From positions 62,001 to 126,000 of the forward strand of contig NZ_JBHUGS010000005.1 of assembly GCF_042682045.1 (NCBI RefSeq): a stretch of 64,000 bases of DNA, in the 5' to 3' direction. Below are positions 36,981 through 42,967 of the stretch, piece after piece. This DNA comes from Sphingomonas_R arantia (GTDB lineage: Bacteria; Pseudomonadota; Alphaproteobacteria; Sphingomonadales; Sphingomonadaceae). A program made the translations under genes and the position numbers. Below the pieces are notes generated by a model. It was not told the DNA's origin and searched no databases. It saw only the letters and a program-made list of their open reading frames with translations. How positions within the stretch are numbered: position 1 is the stretch's first letter; each line of letters starts with the position of its first letter.

Positions 36981-37894
36981 GCCCCCGCTCCGGTCAGCGC
37001 GGCGAAATGGCGCATCATCCGGTCGCCGTCCGCCTTGCGCCCGGTGAAGATCTCGAACGCGCCGACCGCCTGAAACACCGCCATGTTGCCACCGTGCGAC
37101 GTCCGGCACCCGGTCACCCGCGCGGCCTTCAGCAACGCGGTCTCCAGCGGGAAATAGACGATCTCCGCCACCCACAGGTCGGGCCGCAGCAGACCTGCAT
37201 CGAGCGGCAGGCCCGGATGCGCCGCCATGCCCGTCGGCGTGGCGTGGACCAGCCCCTGCGCATCGGCCAGCGCCGCGGCGATGTCGGTCGATGCGGTGGC
37301 CGCGTCGGCGCCGAAGCGCGCGCACAAGGTCGCGGCCAGCCGTTCCGCCCGGCCCACGTCGGTATCGACGACCGCGACATGCGTGGCACCCATCGACAGC
37401 ACCGCGGCCGCCGTCGCCGCCCCCGCCCCGCCCGCGCCCAGCTGCGCGACGCGGTGTCCGCGGATGGCGCCGATGTCGCGCTCGATCCCGACCCGGAAAC
37501 CGGAGACGTCGGTGTTGTAGCCGCGCGTCCGACCGTCCACGATCCGCACCGTATTGACCGCGCCGATTGCCAGCGCATCGTCGTCGACTTCGTCCAGCAA
37601 CGGCAGGATCGCCTGCTTGCACGGATGCGTGATGTTCAGCCCGTCGAAGCCCAGCATGATCGCCCCGTCCAGCAGCGCGGGCAGATCGTCGACCGACCGG
37701 CCGAGCGCGACGAGGTCGATGATGCGGTAGATGTAGCGGCAACCCTGCGCATCGCCCTCGGCCATGTGCATCGCGGGCGACAGTGACCCGCCGATCCCCT
37801 CGCCGATCAGTCCAATCAGCCAACCGGTGCGCGGCGATGGCGTCCGTGGCGCGGCCGAAGCCGGCTCGTCGCGAGCAAGACGTATGTCGCCCAT
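36977..37894 (-). CDS. Shikimate/quinate dehydrogenase family protein
   Basis: 305-residue AroE-fold NAD(P)-dependent dehydrogenase. The substrate-binding SLSPAMH, the catalytic Lys in LNITHPCKQ and the Asp in YNTDVSGF are all present, followed by the Rossmann motif QLGAGGAGAATAAA. An N-terminal extension of ~25 residues precedes the core. Its place in an operon with an ACS transporter and a TBDR, facing a TetR regulator, and away from other aromatic-biosynthesis genes, points to a catabolic quinate/shikimate dehydrogenase rather than biosynthetic AroE (inference). No dehydroquinase or dehydroshikimate dehydratase gene is in the window. First gene of the operon. Confidence 0.9.
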   Translation of the reverse strand: MGDIRLARDEPASAAPRTPSPRTGWLIGLIGEGIGGSLSPAMHMAEGDAQGCRYIYRIIDLVALGRSVDDLPALLDGAIMLGFDGLNITHPCKQAILPLLDEVDDDALAIGAVNTVRIVDGRTRGYNTDVSGFRVGIERDIGAIRGHRVAQLGAGGAGAATAAAVLSMGATHVAVVDTDVGRAERLAATLCARFGADAATASTDIAAALADAQGLVHATPTGMAAHPGLPLDAGLLRPDLWVAEIVYFPLETALLKAARVTGCRTSHGGNMAVFQAVGAFEIFTGRKADGDRMMRHFAALTGAGA

Positions 37895-37947
37895 CAGTTC
37901 CCGTCCCTTCTTGCGCCAGCTTTTCCGCCGGTCTGCGATCTTTGTGT

Positions 37948-37961
37948 ACGAACTAGTACGT
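37948..37961. promoter_or_regulatory. Near-palindromic TetR-type operator candidate
   Basis: ACGAACTAGTACGT is symmetric at 12 of 14 positions about ACTAGT, and GAAC/GTTC arms at 37950-37963 form a second overlapping dyad. It sits 54 bases upstream of the shikimate-dehydrogenase start and 62 bases upstream of the TetR start, in the shared divergent promoter. The adjacent TetR protein is the obvious candidate ligand. Confidence 0.55.
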
Positions 37962-38022
37962 TCATGTCAACTGCCCCTTGCGGTACTTGCCTAACGAGGG
38001 TGCCCCAGCCGATAGAGCATCG

Positions 38023-38667
38023 ATGGCCAAGCCCCCTCCTCCCCCGGTCGACCAGCGCCGTTCCGCCGAGCGGACGCGCGCCGACATCGTCGAAATCGCC
38101 CTGAACGAATTTGCCGACAAGGGTTTCGCCGGCGCCCGGATCGACGAGATCGCCGACCGCACCGATGCGTCGAAGCGGATGATCTATTATTATTTCGGCA
38201 GCAAGGAAGGCCTGTACCAGGCGGTGCTCGAACATGCCTATGCGTCGATCCGCACGACGGAGGCGGTCGCCGAACTGACCTCGCTGGCCCCCACCGCGGC
38301 GCTCGCGCGGCTGGTCGAGATCACGTTCGACTATCACCTCCAGCATCCCGAATTCGTCCGGCTGGTGATGAACGAGAACATCCAGCGCGGCACCGCGATC
38401 GGCGCGCTCGACAGTACGCGGACCCGCAACGACTCCGTGCTCCACATGATCGGCACTTTGCTCGATCGCGGCGTTGCGGACGGCGTGTTCCGGACCGGTC
38501 TCGATCCGATCCAGCTCCACATGACGATCAGCGCACTCGCCTTCTACAACGTGTCCAACCGTTACACGTTCGAACGCATCTTCGCCTTCGACATGACGTC
38601 GGACGAGGCCAATGCACAACGCCGCGCGATCGTCGTCGATACCGTCCTGCGCGCCTGCCAGGCCTGA
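38023..38667 (+). CDS. TetR/AcrR family transcriptional regulator
   Basis: 214-residue regulator with an N-terminal TetR helix-turn-helix (RADIVEIALNEFADKGFAGA, then IADRTDASKRMIYYYFGSKE, ~residues 15-62) and a ligand-binding helical domain with a TetR_C-like region after it. ATG at 38023 (MAKPPPPPVD) is chosen over a TTG 15 codons earlier because it directly precedes the conserved arm; the ribosome-binding site is weak. Divergent from the shikimate-dehydrogenase operon with a near-palindrome between them, it is probably the local repressor responding to the imported acid or its product (inference). Confidence 0.88.
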   Translation: MAKPPPPPVDQRRSAERTRADIVEIALNEFADKGFAGARIDEIADRTDASKRMIYYYFGSKEGLYQAVLEHAYASIRTTEAVAELTSLAPTAALARLVEITFDYHLQHPEFVRLVMNENIQRGTAIGALDSTRTRNDSVLHMIGTLLDRGVADGVFRTGLDPIQLHMTISALAFYNVSNRYTFERIFAFDMTSDEANAQRRAIVVDTVLRACQA

Positions 38668-38677
38668 CTCGCCCGCC

Positions 38678-39001
38678 CTAGATCGCCGCGTAGGACGCCA
38701 CGAGCAGCGCTGCGGCAACCGATGCGATGAACCGCTCGCTCAGCCGCCATTCGTCCGGCACGAGCCCCTCGAACCGCCAGGTCCAGAGCAGCGCGGCGGC
38801 CAGATAGGTGCCCATCATCCCGAAGACGAAGGGCCGTCGATCGGGTCCCACCATCACGATCGCCAACGCGACCAGAGCCAGCAACACCAGCCCCCCGCCG
38901 ATCGCCCATACCACCGATCGCGACCGAAGCCGCCAGTTCCAGACGGCGAACAACCCCATCCCCTCGACAAGATAGCCGAGCGTGACCAGACCGAAGCTCA
39001 C
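38678..39001 (-). CDS. YnfA (UPF0060)-like small membrane protein
   Basis: 107 residues with four membrane segments. Family features are EGMGLFAVWNWRLRSRS, GMMGTYLAAALLWTWRFEG and VPDEWRL, matching the YnfA/UPF0060 small multidrug-transporter-like proteins, which are ~108 residues long. The open frame reaches 39121, but the GTG at 39001 is preceded by GGGGCGACGC and gives exactly the family length, so that start is chosen. Function in this family is poorly defined; small-cation or drug export has been proposed. It converges on the TetR gene with a 10-base gap. Confidence 0.68.
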   Translation of the reverse strand: MSFGLVTLGYLVEGMGLFAVWNWRLRSRSVVWAIGGGLVLLALVALAIVMVGPDRRPFVFGMMGTYLAAALLWTWRFEGLVPDEWRLSERFIASVAAALLVASYAAI

Positions 39002-39354
39002 GTCGCGTCGCCCCGTGCCGCAAGACGCACCAAAACTCCGAAGAATGACATATCGCAAACCGCCCACGCGCCGATGGGCAGGACAGCCCTCCGCTTCAGG
39101 CCCGAGGTCGGTCCCCCGCATATCGATACGAGTACGATTGTCCTATTCCGCATAGTGCCGGCATAGTATTAAACGGTTTGTGCGATGTTCTTCCGTGATT
39201 ACGTCGCCCAAGTTTGCAACCTTCCGTCCGAGTATACGCAAACCATATTCGAACAGGCGCAATCGATCTCGATTCACTATTTCACATTCCGTACATTGAC
39301 AGCCTTTCCACGGATTTGGAACGGCTCCCCGATGACCATGCTACGACCGAAACA
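39002..39354. other. 353-base gene-free, lower-GC divergent promoter region
   Basis: No convincing gene is present. GC content falls to about 40% around 39241-39300, well below the surrounding DNA, and a TTGACA hexamer occurs at 39296-39301 without a good -10 partner. It separates the YnfA-like gene from the run of small plus-strand genes and probably contains promoters for both. Confidence 0.5.
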
Positions 39355-39615
39355 ATGGTGAGCGTACGGAACGCAACCGAGATGCTGGTTCTCGGCAAAG
39401 ATCGCGACGGAAGCTGGACCGTTCGGGAGGGTGAAGGGCTGCTCCTCGGCCGGTTCACCTCCTCAATGGCGGCGCACCACTTCGCGCAGGCCGAGCGGCG
39501 TTCACGCCCGTCGGCGGTCATCGCGTCCTCGAACGGATCGCGGCCACGCATTGCCGGTCGCCTGACGCTGTCCCGCGGCGTCCGGCCCAGGCCGGCGGAC
39601 ATGTCGGATGCATAG
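39355..39615 (+). CDS. Small hypothetical protein, paralogue of the gene at 40110
   Basis: 86-residue soluble protein. The core LVLGKDRDGSWTVREGEG followed by GRFTSSMAAHHFAQAERR aligns with the 87-residue product of 40110-40373 (LVLYVGQDRAGHWLVQDNNS, then GRFTCYASALSFAEAERD). The shared pattern is a beta-hairpin with a conserved Trp, then GRF and an amphipathic helix, somewhat like small DUF2188-type proteins; I do not assign a family. The frame opens at 39214, but the ATG at 39355 gives the same length as the paralogue. Its end overlaps the next gene by 8 bases. Confidence 0.6.
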   Translation: MVSVRNATEMLVLGKDRDGSWTVREGEGLLLGRFTSSMAAHHFAQAERRSRPSAVIASSNGSRPRIAGRLTLSRGVRPRPADMSDA

Positions 39616-39973
39616 GATCGCGCCCCGCCTCGCCGGCCTCGCACTCGTCGCCGCATCGTGCGGGACGACATGGGTCCACCGTTCGATCTGGGACGCCGCG
39701 CACAACGGACCGGCGCAAGCCGCCGAACTCGGGATCGGCCTGCTCACCTTCATGCTCGCCAGTGCCGGCGTGCTGCTCCTGATCCACGGTGTCGCGCTGT
39801 TCGGCCGGACGATCAACGAAGCCCCGCCGGCGACGCCGGATCTGATCGGACGGCTGCTCGACCCGATCACGCCTGCCGGCCGCGCCTACGACACCAGACG
39901 GGGTGTCGCGATGATGCAGACGCGCCGCACCCGCATGGCCGGTCTCTCGCCCACCCGTCCCGAACTGCGCTGA
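39608..39973 (+). CDS. Hypothetical small membrane protein
   Basis: 121-residue protein with an N-terminal hydrophobic stretch (residues ~8-20, containing Cys) and a membrane segment at ~40-62 (LGIGLLTFMLASAGVLLLIH), followed by a hydrophilic tail rich in Arg and Pro. The first stretch could be a lipoprotein-like or uncleaved signal. Its ATG overlaps the end of the upstream small gene by 8 bases. No family recognised. Confidence 0.55.
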   Translation: MHRIAPRLAGLALVAASCGTTWVHRSIWDAAHNGPAQAAELGIGLLTFMLASAGVLLLIHGVALFGRTINEAPPATPDLIGRLLDPITPAGRAYDTRRGVAMMQTRRTRMAGLSPTRPELR

Positions 39974-40109
39974 TCCGCTGCGGCGAACCGAACGCATCCC
40001 TACGAGCGCACTATGCGATCGCCCGGAATCGATCTCGATACCCTACGCCGCGCTGCGTACTTCGGATCGGCGGGCAACAGGCTCGTGATACGAAAGGCAA
40101 CAAGGCGAC

Positions 40110-40373
40110 ATGTCGTCTGCACCCACCCCGACGCCCGACATAAGCGGGCTCGTCCTCTACGTCGGTCAGGATCGCGCCGGCCACTGGCTGGTCCAGGACA
40201 ATAACAGCCGGATCGAAGGACGCTTCACCTGCTACGCATCCGCGCTGAGCTTTGCCGAGGCGGAGCGCGACATCTACCACGCGACGGTCAAGATCACGAA
40301 CCGCCCGCTCGTCCCGCTCATCTCGTTCGGACCGGCCGGCCCCGGCGAGTATGCCCTGCCGCGCGCCGCATGA
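40110..40373 (+). CDS. Small hypothetical protein, paralogue of the gene at 39355
   Basis: 87-residue protein with a Trp-containing beta-hairpin (GQDRAGHWLVQDNNS) and a GRF-plus-helix segment shared with the gene at 39355, then a Pro-rich C-terminus (GPAGPGEYALPRAA). The ATG at 40110 is preceded by AAGGCGAC. It is separated from the upstream membrane gene by 136 bases, and its TGA overlaps the ATG of the methyltransferase-like gene by four bases. Function unknown. Confidence 0.6.
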   Translation: MSSAPTPTPDISGLVLYVGQDRAGHWLVQDNNSRIEGRFTCYASALSFAEAERDIYHATVKITNRPLVPLISFGPAGPGEYALPRAA

Positions 40374-40897
40374 CGGTGGCAGCAATGACAAACGTCCACG
40401 CCCTGGCAACCCGTCCGCATGTCGCAACGGCCCCACGCGCAAAGCTGGCCGTCCCGGGATCGAAAGCCGCGATCCACGACCCGCGCTGGCCGCGTGTCGC
40501 CGCGCAGCTCGCCAGCCTGCGCGGTGCCGGCCGCCATGCCGTCCGCATCGTCGATGCCGATTGCGGCGCGGGCTCGCTCCTCCTCCACGCCGCCCGCCAT
40601 GCCCGTGCGCTGGGCTTCACCGCGATCGAGTGCCGCGGGATCGACGGATCGCCCGCGCTGATCGGTCGCGCCCGCGCCGCCGCCGCCCGCTGCGTCGATC
40701 CGGCGATCGGCCTGTCGTTCGACTTGACCGACATGATCGCGGCACTTGAGGCGGAACAGGACTTTCCGGCCGACCTCGTCCTCTGGCACGGCAGTCCCGC
40801 CGACCATCAACGACCCGAGGCACTCGCCGCAGTCCGCGCCGCCGGACAGGTCACGATCGCCGATCACGAGCCGGCCGCGGAACAGGTCGCGACATGA
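40370..40897 (+). CDS. Short methyltransferase-like protein
   Basis: 175 residues. RIVDADCGAGSLLLHAARHA fits motif I of class I SAM-dependent methyltransferases (DxxCGxGS), and IECRGIDGSPALIGRAR the acidic-loop motif II. The region after residue ~135 (DLVLWHGSPADH) is too short for a full seven-strand fold with a substrate cap, so this is either a minimal Rossmann methyltransferase-like protein or a degenerate one. It is coupled by ATGA overlaps to both neighbours, the small paralogue upstream and the membrane protein downstream. Confidence 0.55.
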   Translation: MTVAAMTNVHALATRPHVATAPRAKLAVPGSKAAIHDPRWPRVAAQLASLRGAGRHAVRIVDADCGAGSLLLHAARHARALGFTAIECRGIDGSPALIGRARAAAARCVDPAIGLSFDLTDMIAALEAEQDFPADLVLWHGSPADHQRPEALAAVRAAGQVTIADHEPAAEQVAT

Positions 40898-41151
40898 CCC
40901 GGCGGGACATGCTCTGGCGCGGCGCAGGGCTCGTCCTCGCCGCCGCCGCCTGTACCGGCGCCGTCCTGCTCGACGACTCCCCGCTCGTCATTCCGCTGTT
41001 CGTGGTCGCACTGATCGGCCTGACGCTGATCATCAACGGCAAGCGGGCCGCCACCGCGCTGCATGCCGAGCGGCGCGGCCACGGACACACTGCGGAGGCG
41101 ATCCACGCGGAACGGGTCCGCCGTCACCGCCCCGACCGATCCCGGTCCTGA
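40894..41151 (+). CDS. Hypothetical small membrane protein
   Basis: 85 residues with two membrane segments (GAGLVLAAAACTGAVLL and LVIPLFVVALIGLTLII, ~residues 10-48) and a basic, His/Arg-rich cytoplasmic tail. The ATG overlaps the stop of the methyltransferase-like gene by four bases. It ends 6 bases before the convergent acid phosphatase gene. No family recognised. Confidence 0.55.
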   Translation: MTRRDMLWRGAGLVLAAAACTGAVLLDDSPLVIPLFVVALIGLTLIINGKRAATALHAERRGHGHTAEAIHAERVRRHRPDRSRS

Positions 41152-41157
41152 CGCGCG

Positions 41158-41889
41158 CTACTGCATCCCCGCTTCCAGCCGGCACGTTGCCGGATCGGGC
41201 GCGGAAGTGCTGTTCCGCCGCGCCGCGATCTCCCGCCGCGCCGCGTCCATTTCGTTCCGGAATGCCGCCACCGAATGCAGCGCCGCGACCTTCACCGCTC
41301 CAGCCAGATAGCCCGCTTCGACCGCGCTGCGGTTGTGCGAACCGCAGATGTAGCGGCTTTCGCCATATTGCCGCCCGCGACGCAGGATCGCGGTCGCCCG
41401 GTCCGGCATCAGCTCCGCCAGGATCAGCGCGGTCGACCAGCCCGCGGTCGTATGGCCCGACGGATAGTCGCCGTTCGCCGCCAGATGCGCGGTCTTCGGT
41501 TCGCAGATCGGCGCGTCGTGATCCAGATAGGGCCGCCGCACCGCCAGCGTGTCCTTCGCACGCCCGACCATGTTCTCGTCGCCGTCCCGCGCCATGACCC
41601 GCGCCAGCGCCGGCAGGCCGGGATCGTCCAACCGCAACCCGGCGGCGCAGCTGAACACCACCAGCCGATTGGTGGTCACGTCGCTCGTCGCGATCCGCCC
41701 GCGGTCCGTGCCGAGCAACGGCCGCGTCGCGCGGAACGTCGCGGCATCGTCCACCGCCTGCGGCGATCCCTTGGCCGGCGGGGCGGGCAGGATGCGAACC
41801 AGATCGGGCATCGGGGCACCCGCCAGATAGGCGGGCTGCGCGACCGGCGCGGCAGCGGCAAGCAGGACCAGCGAGACGATCGGAACCAT
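41158..41889 (-). CDS. Class A (PAP2) acid phosphatase, secreted
   Basis: 243-residue periplasmic phosphatase of the PhoN/PAP2 fold with a signal peptide (MVPIVSLVLLAAAAPVAQ). The three family motifs are visible: K-x6-RP as KDTLAVRRP, PSGH as GDYPSGHTTAGW, and SR-x5-H as ESRYICGSHNRSA. In the last motif the residue that is normally Asp (SRx5HxxxD) is Ala. The enzyme should strip phosphate from diverse phosphomonoesters via a phospho-His. The ATG overlaps the PI-PLC stop by one base; the open frame to 42330 is antisense. With the PI-PLC and TBDR upstream it forms a plausible lipid-headgroup phosphate release pathway. Confidence 0.87.
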   Translation of the reverse strand: MVPIVSLVLLAAAAPVAQPAYLAGAPMPDLVRILPAPPAKGSPQAVDDAATFRATRPLLGTDRGRIATSDVTTNRLVVFSCAAGLRLDDPGLPALARVMARDGDENMVGRAKDTLAVRRPYLDHDAPICEPKTAHLAANGDYPSGHTTAGWSTALILAELMPDRATAILRRGRQYGESRYICGSHNRSAVEAGYLAGAVKVAALHSVAAFRNEMDAARREIAARRNSTSAPDPATCRLEAGMQ

Positions 41890-42953
41890 CACTTTCCCTT
41901 CCCCTCCAGGTCGCCACAGGCCGGGCGCCGCAAGGGATTGCACCGCGCCACGATACCGCCGGGCAACGCGACATGATAGCCGCCCGGCAGGCGCGGGTCC
42001 GGCCAGAGATAATCCGTCGACACATATTGCGCCCCGCCGGCCAGCGCCGCGTCGCGCGGCTTGGTGTCGTTCGCACGGGCCTCCCGCGTGTTGGCATCGG
42101 CGCGCGTCCGCACGATGAACCCCGCCGCCACCGCCCGGCGAATGCGGTCCGCGTCGCGCACCGGATCGTTCAGCGTCAGGTACGCGGCGGCCGGCGACGC
42201 CTCGTCGGTGTTGATGAAGAACACCCGCCCCTCCAGCGACCGCCTCGCCCCGCGATACACCGCGACCTTCGCCGGCGGTTCGTCCAGCGCGAACAGGAAC
42301 TTGCCGCGCGCCGCGTCCAGCGTCGGCCACGCATTCGCCAGCACCGCCTCGCGCAGCGTGGGATACCGCCCCTGCACGTCGTCCGGCACGATCAGGTGCG
42401 CCGGGTCCATGACGGACCGGATCTCGGCGTCCAGCGCGTCATAGGCCTTGCTGTCGAACGGCAGCGCGTCGATCCCGCCGCGCGCCGCATTCTGTTCGTC
42501 CTTGGCGTTGAACATCAGCAGGATCGGCACGTGCCGCGGATGCGCATCGGACCAGCGTCGGATCGTGCGCAGGCATTCGACCAGCAGGACGCAGGACGAT
42601 CCGTTGTCGATCCCCGGGATATGCAACACCTTGAACCCCGGCCGACGCAGCGCCGGATCGGTCGACCCCGCCGCATAATGCCCCCCGACAGGATCGTAGT
42701 TCACGTCCAGTTCCAGCTGCCGCGCCCCGGCGTCCAGCTGTTCGGTCAACGGCCGATGCCCGTAGTCCAGCGCATCGGCCATGGCCGGCGACACCGCCCG
42801 CACCCGCGCCATCGTCGCTGTGGGCATCGGCAGCTTGTAGCTGTTGTGCGTCCCGATCACCGCGATGTCGTTCATCCTGAGCGGCGGCGCCGCATCCGCA
42901 CCCGCCGCCGCGAACGCCAGCCCCGCCGCCGCCATCGTCCGAATGATCGACAT
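41889..42953 (-). CDS. Ca2+-dependent PI-specific phospholipase C-like protein
   Basis: 354-residue secreted protein (signal IIRTMAAAGLAFAAAGADA) with a TIM-barrel phosphodiesterase fold. The active-site IAVIGTHNSYKLP near residue 35, QLELDVNYDP, FKVLHIPGIDNGSSC and the C-terminal QYVSTDYLWPD match the Ca2+-dependent phosphoinositide-specific PLC family known from Streptomyces. It should cleave phosphatidylinositol or a related phosphodiester to release a (cyclic) phosphorylated headgroup. ATG at 42953 follows GGGAGAAAG; a second ATG at 42968 overlaps the TBDR stop. It is the middle gene of TBDR - PLC - acid phosphatase and a paralogue of 52860-54071. Confidence 0.85.
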   Translation of the reverse strand: MSIIRTMAAAGLAFAAAGADAAPPLRMNDIAVIGTHNSYKLPMPTATMARVRAVSPAMADALDYGHRPLTEQLDAGARQLELDVNYDPVGGHYAAGSTDPALRRPGFKVLHIPGIDNGSSCVLLVECLRTIRRWSDAHPRHVPILLMFNAKDEQNAARGGIDALPFDSKAYDALDAEIRSVMDPAHLIVPDDVQGRYPTLREAVLANAWPTLDAARGKFLFALDEPPAKVAVYRGARRSLEGRVFFINTDEASPAAAYLTLNDPVRDADRIRRAVAAGFIVRTRADANTREARANDTKPRDAALAGGAQYVSTDYLWPDPRLPGGYHVALPGGIVARCNPLRRPACGDLEGKGK

Positions 42954-42967
42954 CGCGCTTTCTCCCA

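Noticed and set aside
36981..37823. N-terminal extension of the ACS-type MFS
   Set aside because: It lies over the shikimate-dehydrogenase-like gene in another frame; the ATGA overlap at 36977-36980 gives the natural start.
39002..39121. N-terminal extension of the YnfA-like protein
   Set aside because: It makes the protein 40 residues longer than the family and lacks a ribosome-binding site at its ATG; the GTG at 39001 has one.
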